A stretch of 64,000 nt of DNA, from positions 434,001 to 498,000 of the forward strand of contig CAWIRC010000004.1 of NCBI GenBank assembly GCA_963838495.1, in the 5' to 3' direction. Shown here one piece after another: positions 1 through 9,760 of the stretch. The DNA comes from JBEKIK01 sp963838495. Lineage in GTDB: Bacteria; Planctomycetota; Planctomycetia; Pirellulales; Thermoguttaceae. Positions within the stretch are counted from its first letter, which is position 1; each line of letters starts with the position of its first letter. Under the pieces are notes generated by a model that had not been told where the DNA came from, did not search any database, and was given only the letters and a program-made list of their open reading frames with translations. The translations under genes were made by a program, and so were the position numbers.

Positions 1-3000
1 GGTGGATCCCCCACCGCTGATCCCGGCCAGCGAAACAGTGCCGGCCGTTAGATTGAAACTGCCGCCGGTGTTGTTTATTATTTGGACGTGTTGAGTGGGT
101 GCGGCGCCGTCGGTAAAGGGATCGCAATTCGCGGCATTGACATTTACCACGTCGCCTGCGTTGATGTATAGGGAAGGGGTGTTTGTGCCCACGGTGGCCG
201 TCATACTAGCGGCCAACTGGTAAGACAACGTACCGGTCTCGACGGTTGCCGTGGCGTTGTTGCCCCAAATTTGCGGACCGGTGAAGGTTAATGAATTGCT
301 GCCGGTTTTGGTGAAGGCATAGGATCCGTAATTCATTATGCCGTTAAGGGTTATATTGCCCGATCCGCCCACTGTGGCGTAGCCGCCCAAAGTCACTGGG
401 CCGTTAAAAACCGCCGTGGCGGAGGAGTTGCCGTTAATTAACGCCCCGTTTCCGCCGCTTCCCCCGCCTATTATAGTAAGCGCCTCGTTGCCGATGTTCA
501 AACCGTTCAGGTCCAAGGCGCCGCCGTTTTGGACCATCGTTCCTGCGGCGATGGTCCCCAAAGCCCAGGCATTTGCCAGTTTCAGTGTGCCACTGGCGAC
601 TGTTGTAGTTCCCGCATAAGCGTTCGAGGCGCTCAAGGTCAGGATGCCGGCGCCTTTTTGTTGAACGTTACCGCTTCCGCTAATAGCATTTGACACCGTG
701 ATATTGTCGCTGCGATTGAACCAAAGATCGGCATTGTTGACGACCGAGTTGGAACCCAAGGAGCCCGCGTTGCCTCCGCCGCCGATTTGCAGAGTTCCGC
801 CGCTGATGGTAGTAATGCCGCCATAGGTGTTGCTGCCGCTGAGCGACAGCGTTCCGCCACCAATCTTTTCCAACTGGCCTGCCCCCGAAATCGTGCCGCT
901 GAAAGTGGTGCTGCCGTTGTTGGCGCCGATGAATAATTTGCCGCCGGGCAGCGATACAACGCCCTGGCCGCTCAAGGATCCGATCGTCACCGTGTATCCG
1001 TTCACGTTGAGCGTTGCACCACTGGCCACGTTCATTTGACCCAAGGTGCTACCCAGAGCAGAGGCGTTTCCCAACTGCAAAGTGCCAGCGGAAACCGTGG
1101 TGCCGCCGCTATAGTTGTCGCCCGTCCCCGCGAGTATCACTATGCCGCCGCTGCCGCTGCCGACGACCAGGCTCCGGCTGCTGCTGTCAACCAGATTGCT
1201 ATTGACGGTCAGCGTTCCGCCGCCGCCGCCCAGCCGGTATATATTGTTTTCGGGAGTAAGTGTGCCGGTATACGTGACATTGCCGATGGCGCCGAGTGAC
1301 AAGTTGGCGTAACCGGCCATATTGATGCCACCTTCGTCCTGAATTAAAGCGATAGTGCCGGCGGAAGTATTGCCGATCTTTCCACTGGCAAGCCAGCCCG
1401 TCGTCCCACCCACTTGCGAATAAGCACCCGAAGCCTGCAATATACCTCCCGAGTTTATAGTGATATTTCCTGAGGTGGGAATTGCGGAGGTGGCGGCAAA
1501 TTGGAGCACGCCGCCGTTGATGGTCGTCCCGCCCGTGTAACTATTACTGCCGCTGAGAACTACAGTGCCCGTGGTGCTTTTGCTCAAAATCCCCGCGTCG
1601 CCGAGATTCGCGGTTACCGTTCCGTTGCGCAGATCAAATGAGGAACTGCTGAGCACTCCGGTAGTGCCCGAGACAGTGCCATTTTGCAGCGTTAAGGAAG
1701 CTACTACATCTGAGTAACCATCTATGTTCAATATGCCGCCGTCAACTACCACGTTTGAAGCGCTGGGAATAACATTACTGTTTCCCAAGGCCAACGTACC
1801 GGCATGGATCCATGTACCGCCCGTGTACGCGTTGCCCGAGTTACTGATCGTGAGCGTACCGGACCCGTCTTTGGCCAGTCCGCCTGAATCGAAAATCTGG
1901 CCGGAGAGCGTAGCGGTGCCGTTTCCCTCGATAATCAATAGATTGCCCGCGCCGGTATCGATCGTGCCCGCCACGGACAGGCCGCCGGTACCGATGCTCC
2001 AGCGTTGCGGGCTGCGGAGGACGATGTTGCAGTTGAATACTTGGGAATCATCGTCGTTGTTGACGATGCCGGCCTCGCCGATGCGCAAGCTTCCCCCGCT
2101 TCCCCCGGAATTGAAGGTGAAAGCATTGGCCCCGGGCGCGGATGTGAAAGTGATGCCCGTGACGGTGCGTTGCACGCCGCCGAGACTAATGGTGCGCGAG
2201 GCGGTGCCGGAACTGCCGTTAAAAACCAATGAGGCGCAGGTGGTAACTTGCCCGGAACCGTTCAATGTATCTGCGGTAATAACGGTGGTTCCTTCGCCAA
2301 GGGACCAATTTCCGGTGGAGCCCCATTGACCGTCGGTCCCGCTCCAGGTAGCGGTGGACGGGGTAACCACGTAGGGAAGATGGCCAGTTTGGGCCATGTA
2401 CGCTTCGACGTAGTTCAACATCAACGGCAAGGCGGAGTTGACGGCTTGTGTTGAATCGGCCGCAAAATGGGCGCCGGCAAGGTACAATTGGTGGGTGGAA
2501 CTATTGTAAAAGAAGGAAGGGCTGCCCGAATCGCCCGGTTCCAGGTGAGCTACATCAGGAGTGTACGAGTTGGTGGCATACCAAAAATACTCGCCGGAAT
2601 GATAACTGCCGTCGCCTAATGTTATACTATCATAGACATACGTAGTTGTATCTTTGCCGATTTCCGGACCGTTGCTGCTGCTGTCTCCTTGCCTGCCGTA
2701 AATCAATAAGTTATTGTTGCCGCTTACGCCGTTATAAAAACCGGTAACGTACGAACTGTCCGAATAGCCGAGAAAACGAATTGGGTAATAGGTAACGTGG
2801 TCGGAAGCGGGAACGGGCGAAGTGAGCATGCCAATTCCCAGATCACACGACGCATTGTCTATGCATCCGGAGAGCGTTTGAACAGTGTAGGTTTTCAGGT
2901 GACCGTCGCTGGAAAAAAATTCCAGCGTGGATCCGGGAGGATAATGATTTGCATAGAGAAAAAATCCCGGAGCGAGCAGGGCGACGCTTTGAACAGTATT

Positions 3001-3210
3001 CGATGGATTCCAGCCCACACCCGACCAGTCATAGCCTAGCCCGATGAAATTGCCGTTCGTATTGGCAACTGGAGCGGATGGAAAACCCGAGGAAAAGCGG
3101 GCGTGCCTGGCGGGCGAATACCCGTTGATTTCGATTGCGGAGGCCAACGAAAAAAGAAGGCAAAAACCGACCAAGCAACCAGTTGCCCTGGCAGTTAAAC
3201 GTTTCCACAT
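1..3210 (-). CDS. Secreted S1-family (trypsin-like) protease fused to autotransporter-type beta-strand repeats; 3' end outside the window
   Basis: The frame is open from an ATG at 3210 to the window edge (1070 codons, no stop), so the C-terminus is missing. Residues 1-25 form a signal peptide ending near LASA. Residues about 45-275 look like a chymotrypsin-fold protease: a His in FLYANHY (His89), an Asp in CDLGIGML (Asp123) and the serine motif PGDSGSP (Ser228), in the order of a catalytic triad. From about residue 290 the protein is Gly/Ser/Thr/Asn-rich with repeats of the type SGSNTYGGITTISGGTLQIG, as in passenger-associated transport (PATR) repeats. Known of the family: these build secreted beta-helix stalks. 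Inference: a surface or extracellular protein, possibly carrying a PEP-CTERM tail beyond the edge. The triad assignment is by motif and order only. Confidence 0.85.
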   Translation of the reverse strand, partial: MWKRLTARATGCLVGFCLLFSLASAIEINGYSPARHARFSSGFPSAPVANTNGNFIGLGYDWSGVGWNPSNTVQSVALLAPGFFLYANHYPPGSTLEFFSSDGHLKTYTVQTLSGCIDNASCDLGIGMLTSPVPASDHVTYYPIRFLGYSDSSYVTGFYNGVSGNNNLLIYGRQGDSSSNGPEIGKDTTTYVYDSITLGDGSYHSGEYFWYATNSYTPDVAHLEPGDSGSPSFFYNSSTHQLYLAGAHFAADSTQAVNSALPLMLNYVEAYMAQTGHLPYVVTPSTATWSGTDGQWGSTGNWSLGEGTTVITADTLNGSGQVTTCASLVFNGSSGTASRTISLGGVQRTVTGITFTSAPGANAFTFNSGGSGGSLRIGEAGIVNNDDDSQVFNCNIVLRSPQRWSIGTGGLSVAGTIDTGAGNLLIIEGNGTATLSGQIFDSGGLAKDGSGTLTISNSGNAYTGGTWIHAGTLALGNSNVIPSASNVVVDGGILNIDGYSDVVASLTLQNGTVSGTTGVLSSSSFDLRNGTVTANLGDAGILSKSTTGTVVLSGSNSYTGGTTINGGVLQFAATSAIPTSGNITINSGGILQASGAYSQVGGTTGWLASGKIGNTSAGTIALIQDEGGINMAGYANLSLGAIGNVTYTGTLTPENNIYRLGGGGGTLTVNSNLVDSSSRSLVVGSGSGGIVILAGTGDNYSGGTTVSAGTLQLGNASALGSTLGQMNVASGATLNVNGYTVTIGSLSGQGVVSLPGGKLFIGANNGSTTFSGTISGAGQLEKIGGGTLSLSGSNTYGGITTISGGTLQIGGGGNAGSLGSNSVVNNADLWFNRSDNITVSNAISGSGNVQQKGAGILTLSASNAYAGTTTVASGTLKLANAWALGTIAAGTMVQNGGALDLNGLNIGNEALTIIGGGSGGNGALINGNSSATAVFNGPVTLGGYATVGGSGNITLNGIMNYGSYAFTKTGSNSLTFTGPQIWGNNATATVETGTLSYQLAASMTATVGTNTPSLYINAGDVVNVNAANCDPFTDGAAPTQHVQIINNTGGSFNLTAGTVSLAGISGGGST

Positions 3211-3544
3211 GGTGTTGCCGACTCCAGATGATGTGTGCTACGGCCACTTTTCAGTAGCTTGTTCTGTTAAATTATGTCGATGGTAAATCCTTGCTTTGGC
3301 AAACCTCATTTTAACCGAAATCACCTTTTTTTACAAGGATTTAGAGTGAAAACACCAAAATCTGCAAAGCCTAAAAATAGGGGGGGATCCTGGGGCTTTT
3401 ATACATGTTTTAACCGGCATTTTGAGGAGAACCCATACGAAACCATACAAGCTTCAATTCCCAGGGCTTTACCAGCGATACCGTGATTTATGGGATGGAA
3501 CGAGCATGCAAGAGATTTCCATCCAAATGCTCAATAAGGACCAA
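3211..3544. other. Intergenic region between two minus-strand genes
   Basis: 334 bases with no convincing ORF. It must hold the promoter of the protease gene, since that gene's start codon is at 3210. A GGAG lies about 12 bases before that ATG. I see no clear terminator hairpin after the TPR gene and no recognisable -35/-10 pair. Confidence 0.5.
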
Positions 3545-6500
3545 TTATTTCGTGTCTTTTTTAACCTCTGTGGAAGTACCCAATTCCCCGGCGAGGTTGC
3601 TAAGTTTTTCAAAAGCGGGAAATTCCGGGGATTGCAGCATATCTTTGGTTAGCCCCGCTTTAAGAGCCTGCTGCATGGTTGAAGATGCGGCATACTTTTG
3701 GTTGGCTAAACTAAAGGCTTGGGCTTGATGGAACAGACGCACGGGAGTGGGGGCGTCGGCGACGGCATCCTCCATGTCTTTTAAGGCTTCATTGGCTTTG
3801 CCCTCTGCAATATACACGCATGCTCTGGTGTCCAACATGGAAGCCAGTGATCCGCTCCTCTCAATCGCCTTGTTGATCAGCGATAAGGCTTCGTCGAGTT
3901 TTTTCCCTTGCAGGGCCAGGAGTACGGCCAGGTTGTTCATGGCTATCGAGTGTCCGGGATTTTTTTCCAAAATTTGCCGGTAGAAATTTTCACCTTCCGA
4001 GAAACGTTCCTCGAAGACGCGCATATCGCCCAGGGTCAAGAGAATGCCCGGGTGGTTTTCGAATTTGACCCTCGCATCATCTAACACTTTTTCCACCCGT
4101 TGCTGTATCTCTTTGGATTTTTTTCCACTTTGTATGATACTCATGCAGACTTGGGCAACGCTAATGGGTTCGCAATTTTGCCAGTTTTGCTCCAGAAAGG
4201 CCATTGCGTCGTCGATTTGACCTTGGCGGATGAAAAACATTACCAGGTCCATGGATTGGGACGGATGTTCGTCAACGTATTGCCTGTAAAACATCTCCGC
4301 CGTGCGGATATAATGCTCCGCCATGGTTTTCTGGTCGGGACTTTTCATCTGCTCAGTCAACTGCTCCATGGATTCCGCCATCATGCGAATGCGCTTAGAA
4401 CGGTCCGTTGGTATGGCGTTTTTCATGTCAACGAAGGTTTTCATCAACTCGAGCGCCTCGTCTAACTGGTTGTGGCGGACCAGAATTTGGGCTTGCAAGA
4501 TAATAGTGGCGGCGGCGTTGGAAAAATTCTTTACCAGCTTATTCATGTACGATTCGGCGCCGTACACGTCTCCATGGTCCAGCAGGGCATTGACGTAGAT
4601 CGCCAGATAGCGGGGATCGCTGTCTTGAGACACGACCAAGTCGCGCAGTATGCTGCTGGCCTTGATCCACGCGGAGTTGTCTTTGTCGCCGGCATCCGTT
4701 TTAGAGCCCGCGGACGATTGCCCCTTCGATTGTTTTTCGCTGGCCAGATAAAGTATGGCCAGGTTAAAGCGGTCATCGAGCGTGGCTTGTTTCCCTTCCA
4801 TCATTTTTCTGAGGATGTCGATAGCTTCGTCCCTGCGGCTTTTGCGCGGGTCTATAGTGTCAAAAGTCGCAATCATCCGCCAATCGTCGGCCGAATTGCC
4901 GGTGGCAGTCAAGTTCTGTTCAATCAGGTTTCGCGCGGCTTCTATGTTTATCGACCCGCCTTTGGCCGCGGTTATCTGGGCCAACTGGCGCCGCGCCCAA
5001 AACAGATTGGCGTCATCTCCTTTCACCTTGCCGTCGATGATCAGCCGCAATAGGGCCTCGGCTTCCACCATTTTGCCTATTCGTTGATAAAAATCGGCCA
5101 CGCTGCGGACTACCTCCGGATCGTTGGGATTGGCGGCAAGCGCCAGCTTGTATTGCTCCATGGCAAGATCGTTTTTCTCCACGGCTTCGTAGCATTGGGC
5201 CAAGGCGACGGGCGCCTTTTCGGCGGGAATTTTGCCGCGGGCTTTATCTATAAGCTCCTCGGCCGCGCTCGCCTTATCCACCGAACTGAGAAATGCCACC
5301 AATGCAACCCACGTTTCCGGCGCATCGCCTTTCAGTTCCGCGGCCCGGCGCAGGCTCTTTTCCGCCTCGGCCGAAAAATCTGAAAACTCTTTGTCATGTT
5401 TTTGCGCCTTTGCCCGCCGCGCCGCGATTCCCAACATCTGGCCCAGCCATAAATGCTCTTTATAGTCGTCAGATTTTTCGGAAACTACCTGACGGGCCTT
5501 TGCCACCGCCGCATCGAATTCGCCTTGTTGGAACATCAATTGCACCCAAAGACGGGTCAATTCGGGCGTGAAGGGAACTTGCTGGGTATCCAAGCGACGC
5601 AGCAGTTTCTCGGCGTCGGCGTAACGCTGCTTCTGGAAAAGAATTTGCACCGTACGTCGAGCAGCGGCGGGACCATGCTCGCCTGTATCGATGGCTTCCA
5701 TATAACATTTCAGGGCTTGATCCGATTTATTCTGCTGGTCGTAAATGGTTCCCATGAATAAAGGAATGCGCGACCAGGAAGGGCGCAAATCGCGGGCTTG
5801 CGTAAGGTCTTGCAGCGCCTCGTCAAACAGGGCGGGATTGTTTTCTTTCAAGGCCTTTACGACCAACAGCCTGGCCTGGCCAAACAGCCACAAGGGCCCT
5901 TCCCCTTCCACTTTTTTCACGTCTTTCAAGGCCTCTTCCAGAGCGACAATATCCTGGTTGTTAGCCGCTTGTTCCAGCCGCAAAAACTGAACTTCCAGAT
6001 TGTTTGGGTCCTTTTGTGCGAGCATGTCCATAAATTGCTTGGCCAGTTTCATGTCGCCCGTCCGCCGGGCGGCGTTTAAAAGCCCGTTCCACAACCGTAC
6101 CCGGTCGGCATCGGAAAAAGAATCGATATTTTCGCCCAGCTTGGCAATGTAGTCTCCGGCTTTGGTGTCGTAGCGCAGCAACAGGTATTCGCAGCGAGCC
6201 AAGCGCACATCCACGGTATCGCCTATTTGTTTCTGGAAATCGGCCAGAATCTTTTCAGATTGATCCCATTTTTTCTGCAATGAGGCGATGTTGATCATCG
6301 CATTCCAAAAATTTATTTGCTTGGGATTTTTCTCATGCGCCTTTTGCAGCAGTTTTTCGGCCTCGCGGTTACGATTCTGGGCGTGGAGGACTTCGGCGCA
6401 CAAAAGGGGTATCTGTTCCGAGTCGGGAAGGTTTTTTTCCGCCTCGTCAAGCACTTTCTCTACTTGCTCCCATTTTTGTTCCTTGCCGCTGCGCCCCATG

Positions 6501-8002
6501 TTCTGCCTAATCAGAAGGCTGGCGAAGGGAATTAGAGCGCTGGCCGGCATGTTATGCGTCTTGATGAGAATGGCATATTCCTGCACTGCCTCGTCTATCC
6601 TGCCTGACGCCTGGTATGCGTCGGTGAGACCTTGCCGAGCTGGAGTTAAAAAGGGATCGATTTTCAATACCCGCTGGTAGGCGCTGATTTGCTGATCCAC
6701 GCTGTGCAACTGCCCGTAGCAATATCCCAGGCTTAAGTCCGTCTGTTTCAGCAGTTGCGGTATGGAGATCAAGGAGGGGCGCACTTTTTCAAAACGGCGG
6801 GCGGCATCAGCCCATTCTTTCTGGGCAAAAGCCAGCCTGGCTTCGAGATAATCCGTCAAATGTTTTGGGTATTGAGCAGTTTGCAGTTGCGTAATGACCT
6901 CGCGCACCGCGTCCAGATTTCTCAGGTCAATAAGAAAAATCGCCTTGTGCCAGAGTAATTGGGGCGAATTCTTGGTTTCTTTGAGGCCCTGGTTGAGAAC
7001 CTCAATCGCATTTTCCTTCTTGCCGGAGTGAGCAATTATATCGGCCAAGGTGGAATAAATTACCGGCGAATCCTTGTGGACTTCCAGGTTGTGCTCCGTG
7101 TATTTGCGGGCCTGATCAATTTTGTCCAAGGCTATTGAGCACCTGGCCGCCAAGAGCAACATGTCCTGGTCATCGGGAGCCAATTCCAAGGCCTTTGCCG
7201 CGGCATTCATGGCCTCTTCTCTGGGATTTATGTCATCCTTGCCCGAGGCCCTCTTGGCCTCCTCTTTATCCATGCTTTCCCAATAATTGCCTAAATATAA
7301 ATACGCTTTTGCCGAATCAGGATTGTTTTTAACCAGATTCTGCATGCAATCGTATGCCTCCTTTGGCTTATCCAGGATTCTACGCAACAGATCGGCCAAT
7401 TGCGGGTAAGTGTCAATCTGCTTAGGTGAATAATCGATGGCCTTTTCAAAGGACTTTTGGGCTTTTTCGTACTCGCGAGTGGCTGCTTGGCACTGCCCTA
7501 AAAGCTGCAGCAACTCGGGATTATCCGGCGACTCCTTAAGCAAGTACTGTATGTGCTCCATCACGTCGGTAAAACTCCTCGACAATATCAGCAAGTCGAT
7601 TAGTTTGCGCCGGGCATCATTCCGATCGGGCTCCTCGCGAATGACCTTATCGAGCAAGTTAAATGCCTGTCTGTAGGCACTATTATTGACGGTATGAGTA
7701 GCACTATCGACCATATGTTCGGCAAGTAACATGCCCAGGCACTCCGTCACGTCCAGATCGTTGGGCCTGAAGGAGAGATACCATCCCAGGTTTTTTTCCT
7801 GCCTTTCCAAGGCTTTTGCTTCTTCCTCCGCATTTTTCTCCTTTTTTGCCTTTTCCACGTCTTGCTTGGCGATTTCGGCCTGATCCAGGAAGAAATCGGC
7901 ATTGCGTCTCTGTTGGAAATAATGGATAAAGTAGACGCCCGCCCCACCTACGACTATGATTACGAGCAGAATTACCGCCAACCGCACATTTAAAGTTCTC
8001 AC
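3545..8002 (-). CDS. Very large membrane-anchored TPR-repeat protein
   Basis: 1485 residues. Starts at GTG (8002), preceded by GAGGTG at a 6-base spacing. Residues about 7-28 are one hydrophobic segment, after which the chain is charged and helical, so the protein is probably anchored in the inner membrane with the bulk outside. The rest is a near-continuous run of tetratricopeptide repeats, with typical A-x-x-x-Y/A-P spacing throughout. TPR arrays bind protein partners. In exosortase/PEP-CTERM organisms a long TPR protein (PrsT type) often sits near exopolysaccharide genes; this one is longer and lacks a lipobox, so the equivalence is only suggestive. No enzyme domain is visible. The intact 4.4-kb frame contrasts with the many broken frames later in the window. 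Confidence 0.85.
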   Translation of the reverse strand: MRTLNVRLAVILLVIIVVGGAGVYFIHYFQQRRNADFFLDQAEIAKQDVEKAKKEKNAEEEAKALERQEKNLGWYLSFRPNDLDVTECLGMLLAEHMVDSATHTVNNSAYRQAFNLLDKVIREEPDRNDARRKLIDLLILSRSFTDVMEHIQYLLKESPDNPELLQLLGQCQAATREYEKAQKSFEKAIDYSPKQIDTYPQLADLLRRILDKPKEAYDCMQNLVKNNPDSAKAYLYLGNYWESMDKEEAKRASGKDDINPREEAMNAAAKALELAPDDQDMLLLAARCSIALDKIDQARKYTEHNLEVHKDSPVIYSTLADIIAHSGKKENAIEVLNQGLKETKNSPQLLWHKAIFLIDLRNLDAVREVITQLQTAQYPKHLTDYLEARLAFAQKEWADAARRFEKVRPSLISIPQLLKQTDLSLGYCYGQLHSVDQQISAYQRVLKIDPFLTPARQGLTDAYQASGRIDEAVQEYAILIKTHNMPASALIPFASLLIRQNMGRSGKEQKWEQVEKVLDEAEKNLPDSEQIPLLCAEVLHAQNRNREAEKLLQKAHEKNPKQINFWNAMINIASLQKKWDQSEKILADFQKQIGDTVDVRLARCEYLLLRYDTKAGDYIAKLGENIDSFSDADRVRLWNGLLNAARRTGDMKLAKQFMDMLAQKDPNNLEVQFLRLEQAANNQDIVALEEALKDVKKVEGEGPLWLFGQARLLVVKALKENNPALFDEALQDLTQARDLRPSWSRIPLFMGTIYDQQNKSDQALKCYMEAIDTGEHGPAAARRTVQILFQKQRYADAEKLLRRLDTQQVPFTPELTRLWVQLMFQQGEFDAAVAKARQVVSEKSDDYKEHLWLGQMLGIAARRAKAQKHDKEFSDFSAEAEKSLRRAAELKGDAPETWVALVAFLSSVDKASAAEELIDKARGKIPAEKAPVALAQCYEAVEKNDLAMEQYKLALAANPNDPEVVRSVADFYQRIGKMVEAEALLRLIIDGKVKGDDANLFWARRQLAQITAAKGGSINIEAARNLIEQNLTATGNSADDWRMIATFDTIDPRKSRRDEAIDILRKMMEGKQATLDDRFNLAILYLASEKQSKGQSSAGSKTDAGDKDNSAWIKASSILRDLVVSQDSDPRYLAIYVNALLDHGDVYGAESYMNKLVKNFSNAAATIILQAQILVRHNQLDEALELMKTFVDMKNAIPTDRSKRIRMMAESMEQLTEQMKSPDQKTMAEHYIRTAEMFYRQYVDEHPSQSMDLVMFFIRQGQIDDAMAFLEQNWQNCEPISVAQVCMSIIQSGKKSKEIQQRVEKVLDDARVKFENHPGILLTLGDMRVFEERFSEGENFYRQILEKNPGHSIAMNNLAVLLALQGKKLDEALSLINKAIERSGSLASMLDTRACVYIAEGKANEALKDMEDAVADAPTPVRLFHQAQAFSLANQKYAASSTMQQALKAGLTKDMLQSPEFPAFEKLSNLAGELGTSTEVKKDTK

Positions 8003-8140
8003 GAGTTCACCTCGTTGAAAATAGTTATTGAGAAGTTATATCCAAACTGACTATTGTACAAATTTTTCTTCTATGTGCCCGCCCTGTGTTCAGAATGTCC
8101 ATGATCCCCACGATTGATTTTCATTCGTGCAAAAAAGGCG

Positions 8141-8611
8141 TTAAGAAGAGCCGGGAACTTCGAGCGTTTCATTTTTCTTTGTCGTTCGTACGAGAAAAAC
8201 CACAAGCCAAAAGCAGGCGAATCCGATCGCCACGCCGCCTAAATCCTGAAACCAATCCGCCCATTCCGGGGTCCGGGGCGGGAAAAATCCCTGTATAATT
8301 TCCGTCAAGACTCCGTACATTGCCAATGACAGTATAATGCTCCACCGAGGCAATGGCAAACATGCGGCAAAAGTCAGCAGCGATAAAACCGCAAAGCTGA
8401 GGATATGGGCAAAAGGCATGAGAATTTTTAAAAGCCCCGGCACGTGCCCCGGCGAGCCGATCCAATATGTAGGATCTCGGCTTAAAAGAAGAATGGAAAG
8501 ATAAATCCAGTATACAAAAACGGCTATTCTCATAATTATCACATTAAAACGTTTAAGCATGCTTAACAAACCGCTGAAATTGCTTATCCCGCCTTTGGCA
8601 AAGGTTCTCAT
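8141..8611 (-). CDS. VanZ-like family membrane protein
   Basis: 156 residues with about four hydrophobic segments. The pattern of a His-containing helix (AHILSFAVLSLL), then TEIIQGFFPPRTPEWADW and DLGGVAIG, is the signature of the VanZ-like family (the acidic residue before the QGF/R segment and a D-x-x-x-N/G helix). Function in this family is poorly known; VanZ itself affects teicoplanin resistance, but most relatives are simply small membrane proteins often next to exopolysaccharide or exosortase genes. The start is uncertain: ATG at 8611 has no clear ribosome-binding site, and ATGs about 51 and 78 bases further in (MLKRF, MRIAV) are equally plausible. No resistance function is implied. Confidence 0.75.
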   Translation of the reverse strand: MRTFAKGGISNFSGLLSMLKRFNVIIMRIAVFVYWIYLSILLLSRDPTYWIGSPGHVPGLLKILMPFAHILSFAVLSLLTFAACLPLPRWSIILSLAMYGVLTEIIQGFFPPRTPEWADWFQDLGGVAIGFACFWLVVFLVRTTKKNETLEVPGSS

Positions 8612-8766
8612 AATTATAGCATGTAACCTCTACGTGATAGATATATAGGGTGTTCAAGGTTTTCCACGCGATTTGCCTTCTGCTGGGGGAAATCGGCGGC
8701 CGGGGCCAATTTCATATTAATTATTGTTATAACCATTAAATTATGACCTTATTTGGCCATAAAAAC

Positions 8767-8802
8767 AAAAAAATGGCAAGCCCGTGAAAGACTCGCCATT
8801 TA
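8767..8802 (-). terminator. Rho-independent terminator of the PEP-CTERM gene
   Basis: Read on the minus strand, a 10-bp stem (AAATGGCGAG / CTTGCCATTT, one G-T pair) encloses about 11 bases and is followed by a T-run. It lies about 60 bases past the stop of the PEP-CTERM gene at 8863. Confidence 0.8.
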
Positions 8803-8862
8803 AAAAATATCTATAACTATTTCACGTAAAATAAGGCCCTGCGCGGCTTGAGCGGGCATTTG

Positions 8863-9648
8863 TCATTTGCGTCTACAGCAATGAACATGCAGGCCCAGAC
8901 CCATTAATCCGTACAGGATTAACAGGAAGGTTGCCGGTTCTGGAACCCCAGTGGTAATGGAATTGATGCTGAGGTCGGCATCAGGAGAATTGGTGCCGTC
9001 AATGATGAACTTGATGGCGCCGACATTGCTGAAATCGGCCCCGCTGCCGCTTAAGATATGGAAATCAGAAAAAGCGAGATATTTAAGGCCGGTTTGATTG
9101 CCTAGAAATACGCCATCATAATACGAGGAGTGAGTTGCATCGGTATAGACTTCCACGCGGAATGGTATATTCAGATCGACGTCCTTTATATCAGCAATGA
9201 ATCTGGTGGAGCCGTCCGAGGTCAAATTAGCCCCCAGGTTATAAGTATTTTGGCCAATTGCGGTTTCACCATTCCACAAGAGCGTCAGCTTGCCGCTCGT
9301 ACCAGGCCCTTGGGCAAAGTCCAGATTTCCGCTGCTGCTTAAGTTAATAGTGGAATAAGTGATGCCTAGTCCGCTTACCCATTGCAACGTGGCCTCGCGA
9401 GAGTCGCCAATAATATCGCCGGTGAGAACCGTGTTAAAATCTGGAATATTTGCCCCGTTAGGAAACATGAAAAGGGGCTGAGAACTATAGGCGACATTGA
9501 AAGAATCGATGATCAGTGTTGCAAAAGCGTTGCCGGCCAATGACACGACCAACACGCCCGCAAATGCCCCGATTTTAGCCACACACAGAAGTGCGCACGA
9601 TCTATACATATTACTAGAACGGATGCATGAAGAACCTTGCGACCTCAC
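8863..9648 (-). CDS. PEP-CTERM sorting-domain protein
   Basis: 261 residues. The C-terminus has VPEPATFLL, a hydrophobic helix and a basic end (CCRRK): the PEP-CTERM sorting signal that exosortases recognise. The N-terminus holds a signal peptide ending about GNAFA. I chose the GTG at 9648 because a perfect AGGAGG lies 5 bases upstream; an internal ATG (MYRSC) would give a shorter signal peptide. The body (Asn/Gly/Ser-rich, with LLWNGETA and SSSGNLDF) has no recognised domain and resembles other beta-rich PEP-CTERM proteins. It is the natural substrate candidate for the exosortase at 12969-13949. A terminator follows the gene. Confidence 0.9.
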   Translation of the reverse strand: MRSQGSSCIRSSNMYRSCALLCVAKIGAFAGVLVVSLAGNAFATLIIDSFNVAYSSQPLFMFPNGANIPDFNTVLTGDIIGDSREATLQWVSGLGITYSTINLSSSGNLDFAQGPGTSGKLTLLWNGETAIGQNTYNLGANLTSDGSTRFIADIKDVDLNIPFRVEVYTDATHSSYYDGVFLGNQTGLKYLAFSDFHILSGSGADFSNVGAIKFIIDGTNSPDADLSINSITTGVPEPATFLLILYGLMGLGLHVHCCRRK

Positions 9649-9673
9649 CGCTGCCTCCTGGGCGTTAGCGCCC
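9649..9673 (-). promoter_or_regulatory. Leader hairpin and ribosome-binding site of the PEP-CTERM gene
   Basis: On the minus strand a small hairpin GGGCGCTAACGCCC (9660-9673) directly abuts AGGAGG (9654-9659), followed 5 bases later by the GTG start. The string GGAGGCAGCGGTG is also found at the start of the next gene upstream (GTG at 10147). Confidence 0.55.
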
Positions 9674-9760
9674 TGCTGATTATTACATAATGATGTTAGT
9701 CAACGCCGATAAAAAGCGAACAACAAACTCGACTGCTTAAACAACTGTCTCTCGCTTGGT

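Noticed and set aside
416..2645. Many plus-strand ORFs in the first 3 kb
   Set aside because: They are shadows of the low-complexity repeat region of the minus-strand protease/PATR gene.
8141..8611. Teicoplanin resistance via VanZ
   Set aside because: VanZ-like proteins are widespread; there is no vancomycin cluster nearby.
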